64,000 bases of DNA from Struthio camelus (Eukaryota; Chordata; Aves; Struthioniformes; Struthionidae), in contig NC_090982.1 of NCBI RefSeq assembly GCF_040807025.1, positions 86,367,463 to 86,431,462 of the forward strand, written 5' to 3'. The notes beneath the pieces were generated by a model. That model saw only the letters and a program-made list of their open reading frames with translations. It searched no databases and was not told the DNA's origin. Positions 14,001-23,760 of this stretch are shown here, one piece after another. How positions within the stretch are numbered: the first letter of the stretch is position 1; each line of letters starts with the position of its first letter. The position numbers and the translations under genes were made by a program.

Positions 14001-17000
14001 AGTACGCAAGCAATAAACAAGGGAAAAGAAAATTCTCATTTCGCTCGATATCCAAAAGGCATTTCTAACCTCTTAACTGTTTCTAACTGAGAAAAAAAAC
14101 CAATAGTAATCTGTCACATCTGCTTTTGCTAACATCAAGTCCATATAAAAATCAAACCTCTTGAAAACAGCACTTTTCTCTCCCAATCCTAGGACACTGC
14201 ATCCTCTAACCAAACGTTGGTCCAACTTCTGGGTAGAAGTTAACGGTGATTAGAGATGACAACACTAATTCGTATTCATAAAGAACGTATTTCTAAAATG
14301 TTCTGTGGAAAGCGTACCATTCTTCAGATTCGAAGACCCATAGCATTAGCAATAACTATATTATCTTAATATAATGGGTTCAAAGTTCCCTCAGTAGCTG
14401 AAGGATTAAAAAATTAAGTTATTCTTTTTCATGATTTTAAGCTAACCTCAATGCAATTGAATTCTCAGAGGGGAAGATAAGTTAAATAAATAACAGCTTG
14501 ACACAGTTAGAATGTTAATATAAAATAACTCTGTAATTGCTTGATTTCATCACAATAATTCCTTCCAAGCAGCTTTTAAAGCAATCTATGAACATCTGCT
14601 CCCCCAGATGGCTGTTTCTACTCCTCACTTTGCTAACCTAAGCTTCTTAACATTCAAATTCTGGCCTCTATGTAGTCACTTCCCAAAGACAGAAACTACA
14701 TTTATCCCAACCCCCCACCCCCAGTTATTTATTCATTTTATAGCTGTGGTACAAAGATGCTGCGATAACAACATTCTCTATATGGATACTTCTGACGTTA
14801 TCACAATAAAGAGGATGCAATATGTGTTTTATGCAAATTTTAATTGTAATTTAATTGTAATTTTCTCTAAATATATCATTAAGGAACATTCCCTCAGACT
14901 AACACTGACCGGATATTTTTCCGCAGAAGTTGCAGCCCTGCACAAAACAGCTACGAATTCCAGCAGGACTCTGCCGGTTCAAGCACCGTGCTCTCTATCT
15001 CCTCACAACGAAGGACCTTTCCTGGCGAATACCCATACTGAAAAGCAGTTCTTTCTATACATACCCCCTGCAAACCTGGCCCGCAAGACGAGTTAAAAAG
15101 CTGCCTCCTTGAGTACCCTGGAGTAACATCCTGGAGTGCTGTGCACTATAGGTATTCCTATACCTCAGGTTTAAGAACCAGTACCTGTAAAATAATAGAG
15201 TGCCTTGCTTAAAGTTAAGAGAAATATGAAGTCTGTATCAGGTGTTAGAGAGATATTCGACATAGCTATAAAATTCAGAGACAGAGGAACAGAAGCATGT
15301 GCATATTTAGTTATTACCGAAATGATCTCCTGGGGTTCCTCTGGGTGTGCTCTAGATGACAGGCTGTGACACATTTACAGCTTTCTGGTTGCGGATCCAG
15401 TTCTTCAGTAAGCTCCCGTTCCATAAATCACAGTCACACGCGAACACCCGCAATGCGAATACTTCCTGCTTCCTCCTAACAACCCAAACCTATCAAGGAC
15501 AGACGTCCAAGACTCAGATCTTCTCTTCCCGCCTCCCCCAAAATCATTCCTTAATCTTTATCTCACTCGGGAAGGAATTTTGCCCTTCTGCCCACCCCTC
15601 CGTTCTCTCCCAACCACACACCCATTCTGCTTTGGGCACAGCCAGCTCCAGGTATCGCTGGGTGGCAGATAAACGGCTGTTCTGGTGCTCAAGCCCACAA
15701 GTGAAATATGCCACCCCTTCCCACTGTGTCCAGACCCAAGCCTTTTCATCCTCTAGAGCTTCTTTCCATATAGCTCTCTAATAGCATTTTATATAACAGC
15801 AAAAGATCAGCGGTCCAGCTAGCCCTGTGCTCCGTCTCTGCCAGCAACAACAGGAGATGCCATCTAGGAAGAATCCACAAATCTGGCCACGCTGTGGTCA
15901 TTACCTCACAGTTCCCCAGCATCCAAAACTTGTTGTATTAAGGATGTTTGTGGGTACATCACATCCTTGTCTATTCCCTGTACTATCTTTTTATGGCTCT
16001 GTCATCCACAACTTTGCCTCATCTCTCCTTGGACATGCTGATACCAGCTGCCCCCACAGCATCCTGCTGCAAGGGTGTTCAAGCTCCTTGAGGCCTCTCA
16101 GGTGCATGCCCTAGAGTCCAAGTGACTCACTGACTTGTATTCTGGATCTCAAGCTTCTTTATATTTACTTCATATTTAATGCGCTCCTCCAACGTATTGG
16201 CTGCAAGGAATGCACTGAGGCAGGAGTTCCCCCCAAATCCTCAGCAGTGAAAATGTATGCCAATAATTCATTTTCTGCTATGGACTGATCATCACCGAGT
16301 GCCTCTTTCGTATCTTTGTCACAAAATGGTACCATCAGTGGCTAGCTAGCTTTCCGCTTCAATATAGTAAAATAAATTACTATAAGCTTTTAACAACCTT
16401 TTAAAAAGGTGCCTTTGTAATCTTTTTTAGCTCTTTTAACTTTCTGTTCACATATGACCTGCCATGCTTTATGAGCTTTTCCTACTCTCTCTGTATGGGC
16501 AAAAGTTCCGTTTTTAAGTGCTAGCCTTTTCCCAGTGAATCCTTAATATTTCTACCGAGCCATGTAGGGAGGGATTTTATTGAAATGCTTTGTTTTCTTT
16601 TCAAATTGTAGCATACATTTCACTTTGGCTTCTAGTGTCTTTGAACAGCCTCCAAACTGTTTGTAGGCTTCTTGCTTTCCGAACTGCTCCTTTTAAGTTT
16701 CATCATTATTATTATTATTATTAATTGACTCATTTTTACATACTTCCTTTCTTGAAGTTGAATATGATGCACTGGACTTATCTGGCTTGCCCTCTCCTGC
16801 TCCAATGCACTACTGGACACATTCAGAATTGTATTGTGACTGCTAATACAGAGCGGCTGTCCCACCAAAACCCCTAAACTAGAACCAAATTTTGAACAGC
16901 ATCTTTGCTCATGGGGTTTAAGGCCAGCTTTCTGTGAAGTGCTTATTGCAGCCATACAACCATGCAATAGCAGATTTTGGAAGGGACCTCTGCAGGTCAT

Positions 17001-20000
17001 CCAGCCCAACTCCCGGCACAAAGCAGGGCCATCAATTTTTCTGCATTGTATAACTGGTGATAATGGGATTCAGCCTTTTGACAGGTCTTATTTTAGACCA
17101 GACATTATAGCAAATAAAAATCACTGAGTTAATAAAAGACTGGGGGAGGGGATTACTGCTTCTCTGCTTTGAAAGATACTACAAGCACACTAACTCAGAA
17201 TGAACAATGTCTCAAGAAAGACAATCTGCTCATTTAATTAAAAGTACCAGTGACAAATTTAAAACTGTTTTAAACCAATACCTTTTAACAAAAATCAGGA
17301 CCCAAAACAGCAGAGATTAGAATCACTGTGAATTATAAGGACCTTCTGAAGACATGAGAAGGTCATACTGCACTGTTCACCAGCTCTTCAAATGCTTCAC
17401 TCTTCCATACACGTTCCCTTCACTTTCCATCTCATCCCGAACTCATGCAGACGTTGGGATAACTAGGAGAAAGTGTTGCCAGCAACAGATATCTTAGACT
17501 ATCTGAAACAAAGGAACTTGCACAGCAAGTGGCAAATCTCCCTCACCCTACCAAGCTGAGAATCTGCAGAGCGGCAGACCAGACTCGCATTGCGCTTCCT
17601 ATTTATCTGGCACGTAGAGAGCGCCAGCAACCAGGGGCTGTGAAAAGAGCATGTTGAGGTCATACATGTTAAGGCAGGGCACACACAGGGCACCACTCAT
17701 GGATAAAGAGCACCTACAAATGGTGACAACGTGCCAAAGGGCAGCATCTCCTGCCCCAGTGGGTGCAGACATCCCTTCTGGCCTGAAGCAGCCTCTACAT
17801 CCAGGTCAGCACAAGGCCCGTGTGGAAGCACAGGGCTTCTCTATGAACTCAGGCACCTAAAGAGACATGTAAGAGGTGGAAACAGCAGGCAACAAAAGAT
17901 TGCAAGAAGCGATTCACCAATATACTAGAAGCAAAAGGAAGTTCAAGAAAAACGGGGATCCACTGATGGATGGGGATACAACCTAGTGACGGATGATACA
18001 GAGAAAGTGGAAGTACTCAATACCTCCTATGCAGCAAAGCCTGCTCCTAGACCTCTGCGTGGACCAGCAGAGTTTGGGAAAGAAAGGGACAAGTAGCAGC
18101 GGGGAACAACAGGTTTGGGCCGACTTAGAGAAGACTAGTATGCGCGACTTAGAGAAGACTAGTATAGAGAAGACTATCTGGATTCAGATACCAGATTCTG
18201 ATTAGATCGGTAACTTCTATCGCCACAGTAGAAACTTCCTTTCTCACTGAAAAAAAAGGGAGGAAAATGCTTTAAAAACGTTTCCAAGCAAATACATGAA
18301 GAAAGATAATCCAGCTTCATAAGGAGAGGTCAACAAACAAGTCAAACTCGTCACCTGGCTTTATTATACTTTTTGTTTATAGAGACCTTCACATGAAATT
18401 TGATAGAACTTAGATAAAGAGAGAGAAGGAGAGAGACTCTGACTATAAAAATATATAACCATTACATCGATGCACAGAACCTTTTTCTTTAACTGTGCTG
18501 TAGGATGAGGATTCATCTGCAAAGACACCAAGTATTGCCACTTTCATAATAGCCATGAAGAAAGATGATTTTGCCGCCTCTAAATCCTCTAAAAATTGCA
18601 GCCAGCAAAACACCAAATGTAAAAGCTCCAGCGACATATGTACACGGGGAATTGTGTGGCATGAATATTGCTCCTATCCAACAGCAGACTGGAAAAGGTA
18701 GAAGGATGATGGACCGAGTGAGACCCTGAGTGAGCCATAGATCATGAGAATTGTGTTGGGAAGACCAGGGACCCGAGATATTAAGACAGGTAACTGCAGC
18801 ATGCAAGTCTAAATACATATCATCAGAGGATGAGATTCATCGGTAGGATTGTTTTTGCAATTAAAACACAATTTTTAAGCATCTAAGTTAAGAATTAAGC
18901 ATCTAAAACAGTAATCTACATGTAAGCCAAGCAGTTAAATTCCCATTCTAGTCAATGGAGATCTGGTCAATACAGTCAGTGGTGTTTAGGGTGCAGTTCA
19001 GCTGCCAGACTAGTGTGTCTACCGCAAGGTGAGCTTAGGCTTCTTTAACTGTCCTGATCTCAATGGAGATCTGCTGAGTAGAACGTGATTTTAGACATCC
19101 AGTGAATATGGAAATACCAACACTTACACACCTACTTTTAGGTGTCTAAACCTCAAGCTGAATCCCTTCCTTGGTATGCAAAAGTGGCTACGAGTACAAA
19201 GTAAGAGGGCATTCCAGAAACGTCTCCACTGAACCATCTTAAAAGTGAATTTTAATCGCTTTGGGTTGTGGGTAGGGAACGAGGTAGGGATTGTAAATTG
19301 TGAGGGACACATTTTCAAGCCAGCGTGGGAATTCAGAACTGCATATACTGCCTCAACATCAGTCTCAGCCAATAAAACCCACTTTTAAGAAAAGGACATT
19401 TATCTGTCAAATTAGGTAGTCAGAGTATATGCAGAAGTGAAATGTAACACCTCAGCCTCTCCACAGTAAGGAGTAGCTGTTGTGGATTTCCGTACCACTG
19501 TGGAAGGCTTGGGAAGGATTCTTGAAATTATGATTACTATTAATGCGGTTTAAAATTTTTTCATCCCTTCCTAAGAAAACCAGATTCCCAAGAACTGAAC
19601 AAGTCAGATTTCATGCTAAGGCCTCAGGGCCTGATAAGCACCCACAAACCTTAATGACTTCAAAGAAAATTGCCAGGCTCAGCATCCAGGAAGATTGGCT
19701 CAGAACTTCAGGTTGCATTAAAGCCTTAGCTTCAACTAGAACTCTTGAAAAGTGTACAGTAAATAAAAATCTATCTTTTTAGAAGATCCTTGAAAAATTA
19801 AGATTGTCCATGTATTCAGCTTAATAAGCACATTTTAGGCCACATTAAGCATCCATGGGCTCTTTTTACTCTCAAGGTATAAAGCAAAAATAGAACTGTA
19901 TGCCCCAACAAGAAACTACAAAAACAGCTGATTTAGCAGGAGAAAGTGCAGGGATATTCACACAGGGCAAAGATTTCCATACTGCACTTGGAAGAATTTT

Positions 20001-23000
20001 TTCATGGTGTCTCAACACTTAAACAATGGAGACAGGACAGCTCTATGTACCTGTTGCTTTCATCACTGTTAATGAAGAGTGTTGTTCACAGACTTCACCG
20101 AGCATTACAGCATTGCAAACTGGGTCTCCAAGGCTGCATCCCTTTAATAAAGATCAGAAGGACTACAATCTGGTCCAACGTATGCAAACTACCTGAGACC
20201 TTTCAACTTTTGACAAGCAGGCAAGCGGGCAAAGCTTGCACACATCTATCCAAATCACCTTAACTTTGTATTTATCATTTCAATTACATGTACCTTTCCT
20301 TCCTCAATATATTGTCACCTGCTTGTTAAATTGCCTCTTTGTATTTAGTAACCTAAATTCTATTTAATAAGATATTTTATGGAGATACCTGAATTGCTGC
20401 TCCCGTTTTTCAGTAACCAGTTTTTGTCTTTCTTGCTCTCTCTTCTCTCTCAGCAACTTTGCTCGCTCCCTCATTTTTGCTTGTTTTTCCAGGACAGTTT
20501 CTTCAAGTGACTCCATCTCAGCAAAGTACCTGCTTTCCTCTGATTCCAAAAGTTCACGAAGCCTATAACAAAGAAAACATTGTAATAAAAGCTAAAACAG
20601 CCTTCTCTGTCAATTGATACATTTTAGTTTATTTATTGTGAAGGCAAACAGACTGAAGCTGTTCTCCATACACATTGTCCAGAAGAATCTCTGTTCAACA
20701 AAGGAAAAAAAAACCCCATTATATATAACCAAGAGAATCAGGTACCTCAAATGCTAGTTTTCTTGTGTGGTGGCAAATCCTATCAGCACGCTGATGAATC
20801 AATACTTCCACTCTGTAGAGATCTACCTTGATTTTATAACTAAGAATTACCATTCTTTTGTTAAGTGCATTAATATTTTCTTTGGCAAGATTTCTCTTTT
20901 CAATTTAATTGATAAGCCAAAGGAACCTTTTTCTTAATGTTATGCTGCTTTGTTTTGGATATATCATTAATCTTTTTTATATCTGATATTAGTCCAGCAA
21001 TAAATAGCTATTAGAGCAACATATAGATTTGTTTAAATCCATTTTTCTTGAAAATGCAAGTATCACAGCAAAGGATAAAGAAGTCATTTAGATATTAATG
21101 AAGCACGGGTCTAAAACAGTCACACTGTTGGCAAATGCAGGCTTGGGCCTGACAAGAAGGCTGCTTTAAAAGCTAATACAATTAAATTATGCTGGCGCAA
21201 TTTCTATTTTTTAAAGAAAGGGATCAGAAACATAATGCCAGTGTATCTGTCTAGACTTCTCGGCTGGGAACTAAATTACATTTGGGGTTTAGACATCATA
21301 GCATGGGAAAAAATGTGATCAAACTGAGCTAAAAAAGGGCTTGTTCAGCAGCCCTCAGGCATAGGGCTAACACAACACAAATGTGGTGTGAAGAAAACAA
21401 TCAACAAATGGTTACTGAGATACTTTCAGCACTTCTTGCAAATGCATGCGCAGGGAACATCCAAATCCCATATTATAAAATCGAATTTTAGCTCAGGGAT
21501 CATTCCTGTTATGCCTCAAGATCCCCTCCCCGGGCACAGCAGTTTCTGTCTCGGCACAATTTAAGCTCCTTATCTTAGGAATCCATTTCCAAGGCTGTTT
21601 CAGAACTTATTCTAGCAACAAGAAACTTGGGGTGAAGAACAAGGAACTCGCTAATTCCAGCCCTCATGTCCACAGTGACCTCCAGGAAGTCGCCCTCACT
21701 TTTAAGAAAGGGGGTGTCCCTGCTACTGTGTGAGCTACACAGGCGCAGCTGGTGGGAGCTGCAGCAGCAAAGCCAAAGACTGACTCATTGTGGAAACTGA
21801 ATTGCACTCTCTTTCTGTATGCACACCCGCTGCACTGAGCTGAGTCTCACTGCGAAGACTGCGTGGGGATCTCGAGCAGATAAATAAGAATGAAATTAGC
21901 ATACAATTCCTGTCCAGTGAGGAGCATTAGATCACAATTTCAAACGGATAACCTTTGCAGCTGCAAACATGAAAGACTGTAAACAAGAAATTGAACTGTA
22001 AGACTATTTTCTCAGATCACTATAGTGAAATTCTAATATGCCTCAGCTTTATTTTTTTTGAATGATTTCGGAATAAAATTTTTTTCCAATTGCCTGTGCT
22101 GCAATCTATTACTTGTAGGAGAACTAAACATTAATTTAATGAGGTCACAACAAAAATCACAATTACATCCAACAATTAGGTTTTCCAACTTTTTTATCAT
22201 AGTACTCTTCATTCTTTTAAAATTTCTTTTTTAGCAGTGGAAATACTAAAACACTACTCATCATTGTTGCATTTGGCAGACATGGTTATAAATGCAGTAC
22301 AGATGGCAGTAGCTCCTGTATTTGAATACATATCTCCAGTGATTGCTTCAGTCTCTAGAAGTAGTAACCAGAGCCCAAAAGCTCCTACTTGCTCCAATGG
22401 CTCCCACCATTCGGCTGACAAGTAAGTGTACATATACTCTCCATCATGATGGAGAAAAAAAGACAGTGTCCCAAAGCATGGTCTAACATACAGAGCTGAG
22501 ATTTACTGAGTGTTTTTTCCTGTAATCATTCCTCTAAGGATACAGTGAGGTTGAAACTAGTAAGACAGGTATTAGCTAGTGGCGCATTACCTCTCTCTCC
22601 TGTCTTCAGTCTCTGCCAGGTATGCCTGCATTGTCTCATCTACCCTTCTCTGTACACTGTTGTGCAGTCTTTTGCGTTCACTGCGTTCCTGCTGCTCATT
22701 GATATTACGATACTTGCTGTACAGCATGGAGAAATCAATACATTTAAGGAGTTCCTTTTCCTTCTTTCTGCAGGTTAAGGCAAGTTTTTCACATACATCT
22801 TGTTTAGGAGGCTTGGACCTCTGCAAGAAAAAGAATATTTCAGTGATGGAAACAAAAATCAGTTACTCTGTTGGTTTGCTTTTTTAAACTGAACTCACGA
22901 CCAAGTAAGTATATAACACCGAATGACCACAGTTCAGTTGTTACCTTAAGGCTAGCATCTGGACAAGCCCTGACTGGAAGCAAGGGCACGACCTCAGCAC

Positions 23001-23438
23001 AAGAGCATGAAAAGGCTGAGGGAGCTGGAACTTGTTTGTTGCCAGCCTTCGGCTTAAATCTTACCCCATCGACACAGCAGGGAGCTGCTATCATCCCAGA
23101 GGGTTTCTTACGGTCTGACTCACACAAACACCCCCATCGCAGGCTAAAGTCCCGCGGTCTCCGTCTTCAGCACGGCTCCACCGGGCCTAGTGCCCCCCCC
23201 CCCATTACTGCACCACCGCACACGCAGGCCTCACGCCCCCCGCCCCCGCCCCCCAAGGCGCAGCCCCACACCACACAGCGCGGGGGCAACTGGAGGGCGG
23301 CCTCCCTGCCCCACTCGGCACGGGAGCGGAGCGGACCGCCCCGCGGGACCCCCGGCCCCTCACCAGCGCCAAGGAGCGCGGCGCGGGCCCCGGCACCTCG
23401 CGGTGCCGCCGGTGCCATCGCGCCTCCACCGCCTCCAT
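4796..23438 (-). CDS. CFAP53: Cilia- and flagella-associated protein 53 (CCDC11), complete, 8 coding exons
   Basis: Joined coding exons, in order of translation: 23364-23438, 22591-22820, 20389-20562, 11882-12185, 8794-9012, 7152-7368, 6528-6630, 4796-5021. They total 1548 nt and encode 515 residues plus TAG; the human protein has 514. Every junction is GT-AG and the phases close. The protein is almost wholly charged coiled coil. Family hallmarks are an N-terminal REVPGPAPRS followed by RSKPPK, then LRELL, WEEDRLAKEKREA (about residue 220), LRLEKEARKQLL, a C-terminal AQIAYQQQ and IHPLRR just before the end. CFAP53 is a luminal (inner) protein of axonemal doublet microtubules and is also found at basal bodies and centriolar satellites. 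It is needed for ciliary motility and left-right patterning, and human mutations cause heterotaxy. The start was chosen because the resulting N terminus matches the family and lies in the CpG island. No frameshift or internal stop was seen. Confidence 0.96.
5022..6527 (-). other. CFAP53 intron 7
   Basis: 1506 bp between good splice sites. It holds an A20 run (5253-5272, a poly-T tract on the transcribed strand) and a small perfect inverted repeat with 6-bp arms (5807-5812 / 5817-5822). No gene was recognised. Confidence 0.8.
6528..6630 (-). CDS. CFAP53: CFAP53 coding exon 7 (residues 407-441)
   Basis: Acceptor TTTTTTGCAG, donor GCAAG|GTATTT, 103 nt. It completes a split Leu codon and encodes ERNAKEQEELAQERKL and an ELKRIEEEKYA helix. 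Confidence 0.93.
6631..7151 (-). other. CFAP53 intron 6
   Basis: 521 bp of AT-rich intron with no recognisable element. Confidence 0.8.
7152..7368 (-). CDS. CFAP53: CFAP53 coding exon 6 (residues 335-407)
   Basis: Acceptor GTTTGCAG, donor AAGT|GTAAGT, 217 nt, phase 0 in and phase 1 out. It contains LRLEKEARKQLLKDVLDTRQ and QIEEK, highly conserved in the family. Confidence 0.95.
7369..8793 (-). other. CFAP53 intron 5
   Basis: 1425 bp; no repeat family or exon recognised. Confidence 0.8.
8794..9012 (-). CDS. CFAP53: CFAP53 coding exon 5 (residues 262-334)
   Basis: Acceptor TTGTTGTAG followed by GAAGAAGAAAAG; donor AAA|GTAAGG; 219 nt, phase 0 at both ends. It encodes EEEKQLLKLESERLQ and further heptad-rich helix including EELALDMKILEKTLQES, matching the DLNMKLVQRALQ region of orthologues. 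Confidence 0.93.
9013..11881 (-). other. CFAP53 intron 4
   Basis: 2869 bp, mostly AT-rich and unique-looking. A GC-richer patch at about 11,345-11,530 has no recognised function. Confidence 0.8.
11882..12185 (-). CDS. CFAP53: CFAP53 coding exon 4 (residues 160-261)
   Basis: Acceptor CCATTCAG, donor CTG|GTAATT, 304 nt. It carries the most conserved block of the protein (EEQMFAELWEEDRLAKEKREA) and ends KEEEARLL. This is the start of the trichohyalin/plectin-homology-type coiled coil. Confidence 0.96.
16240..16900 (-). mobile_element. Old interspersed repeat (amniote type, family not named)
   Basis: From memory, the order of short phrases over this stretch resembles a degraded dispersed repeat seen repeatedly in turtle, crocodilian and bird genomes, read in the antisense direction. 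Examples are the segments near 16,265-16,345, 16,410-16,500 and 16,550-16,680. An (ATT)6 microsatellite sits inside it at 16,704-16,723. No intact coding frame is present. The family assignment and limits need a repeat-library search. Confidence 0.35.
16704..16723. repeat. (ATT)6 microsatellite
   Basis: Uninterrupted ATT trinucleotide run. Confidence 0.85.
16970..17035 (-). mobile_element. CR1 LINE 3'-end fragment
   Basis: The plus strand reads TTTGGAAGGGACCTCTGCAG followed by GTCATCCAGCCCAACTCC. This is the reverse complement of the well-known CR1 3' tail region, so the element lies in minus orientation. It is heavily 5'-truncated, as is usual for CR1. Confidence 0.8.
18121..18177. repeat. 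Short tandem repeat, 24-bp unit, 2.5 copies
   Basis: CGACTTAGAGAAGACTAGTA occurs at 18,121 and again at 18,145, and a partial third copy (AGAGAAGACTA) follows at 18,166. The copies are identical over the shared part, so the expansion looks recent. Confidence 0.9.
18890..19160. repeat. Possible ancient amniote repeat
   Basis: Contains phrases such as TCAATGGAGATCTGGTCA, a second TCAATGGAGATCTG about 110 bp later, and TTTAGGTGTCTAAACC. These are reminiscent, from memory, of old dispersed sequence in sauropsid genomes. The evidence is weak and no family is claimed. Confidence 0.2.
20389..20562 (-). CDS. CFAP53: CFAP53 coding exon 3 (residues 102-160)
   Basis: Acceptor TTATAG, donor TTCAG|GTATCT, 174 nt, with the same split-Arg phase at both ends. 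It encodes LRELLESEESRYFAEM and a KLLREKREQERQKLV helix ending EQQFR, a strongly family-typical region. Confidence 0.95.
20563..22590 (-). other. CFAP53 intron 2
   Basis: 2028 bp. A plus-strand open segment with splice-like borders (22,235-22,421) is treated separately; otherwise nothing was recognised. Confidence 0.8.
22235..22421 (+). other. Candidate plus-strand exon, protein unknown
   Basis: A 187-bp segment is bounded by a polypyrimidine-AG acceptor (TTTCTTTTTTAG) and a consensus donor (ACAA|GTAAGTG). It has one open frame throughout, including HYSSLLHLADMVINAVQM and a serine-rich end. I do not recognise the peptide. It lies antisense inside CFAP53 intron 2. It could be an exon of an unannotated transcript, a decayed gene remnant or chance. 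Confidence 0.15.
22591..22820 (-). CDS. CFAP53: CFAP53 coding exon 2 (residues 26-102)
   Basis: Acceptor TTCTTGCAG then AGG TCC AAG (RSKPPK); donor AGAG|GTAATG. The exon length is 230 nt and it leaves two bases of a split Arg codon. The encoded segment ends with an ETEDRRER helix that leads into LRELL in the next exon, as in orthologues. Confidence 0.93.
22821..23363 (-). other. CFAP53 intron 1
   Basis: 543 bp that becomes increasingly GC-rich toward the promoter and overlaps the CpG island, with a C-run at about 23,190-23,203. Open frames here reflect base composition. Confidence 0.8.
23364..23438 (-). CDS. CFAP53: CFAP53 coding exon 1 (residues 1-25)
   Basis: Starts at ATG (23436-23438, minus strand) and runs to the donor CTG|GTGAGG. 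It encodes a basic N terminus ending REVPGPAPRSLAL, aligning with the conserved REVKGPTP-type motif of the family. It ends in phase 0 and lies inside the CpG island. Confidence 0.9.
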
Positions 23439-23467
23439 GGCCGCCCTGCTTCCGGGACGCGCCGCCC

Positions 23468-23481
23468 GTCGCTATGGCGAC
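23468..23481. promoter_or_regulatory. RFX X-box-like palindrome
   Basis: GTCGCTATGGCGAC is a near-palindrome with half-sites GTCGC and GCGAC flanking a TATG core. It matches the RFX X-box reference GTTGCCATGGCAAC at 11 of 14 positions. It lies 30 bp upstream of the CFAP53 ATG, inside the CpG island, the usual place for X-boxes of ciliary genes. Binding is inferred. Confidence 0.6.
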
Positions 23482-23592
23482 GCGGGGCGGCGGAAGTGAC
23501 CTCAGAGCGCCGGCGGACGCGCGCGGAACCTGACCGCCCCGCCACCCTCTCGCGCAAGCGCAGAGAAGGGGAGCGCGCCTGGGTCCAGCGCG

Positions 23593-23602
23593 GCGCATGC
23601 GC
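23593..23602. promoter_or_regulatory. NRF-1-type palindrome 1
   Basis: GCGCATGCGC, the core of the NRF-1 consensus, about 155 bp upstream of the CFAP53 ATG. Confidence 0.55.
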
Positions 23603-23649
23603 GGCCTGGCCGGACTCGGTGCGCAGGCGCGGACAGCGGGGGGTGGGCG

Positions 23650-23659
23650 GCGCATGCGC
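23650..23659. promoter_or_regulatory. NRF-1-type palindrome 2
   Basis: A second GCGCATGCGC 57 bp from the first. A related GTGCGCAGGCGC lies between them (near 23,619). Such clusters are common in housekeeping CpG promoters. Confidence 0.55.
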
Positions 23660-23760
23660 GCTCCGTCCGAGGCGCCTGAGGGAAGGAGGGAGGGCGCGCA
23701 GTGGCGGTGACACCTAGCGGGAGCGCGGGCGCGGGCGCCGTTAGCGCGGACAGAAGCCTC

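Larger units (their letters stand above)
12186..20388 (-). other. CFAP53 intron 3 (largest intron)
   Basis: 8203 bp, more than half of all intron sequence in the gene outside the short introns. It hosts several repeat fossils listed separately: an old interspersed repeat (about 16,240-16,900), a CR1 3'-end fragment (16,970-17,035), a 24-bp tandem repeat (18,121-18,177) and a possible ancient repeat (about 18,890-19,160). No nested gene was recognised. Confidence 0.8.
23170..23760 (-). promoter_or_regulatory. CpG island promoter of CFAP53
   Basis: About 600 bp of very GC-rich, CpG-dense sequence spanning CFAP53 exon 1 and the region upstream. No TATA box is apparent at a fixed distance, which is typical of a dispersed-start CpG promoter. 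It could fire in both directions, but no plus-strand gene was recognised next to it. Confidence 0.85.

Noticed and set aside
22871-23533. 220-codon plus-strand open frame across CFAP53 intron 1 and exon 1
   Set aside because: Proline/arginine-rich composition of GC-rich DNA, overlaps open frames in other phases and matches no family.
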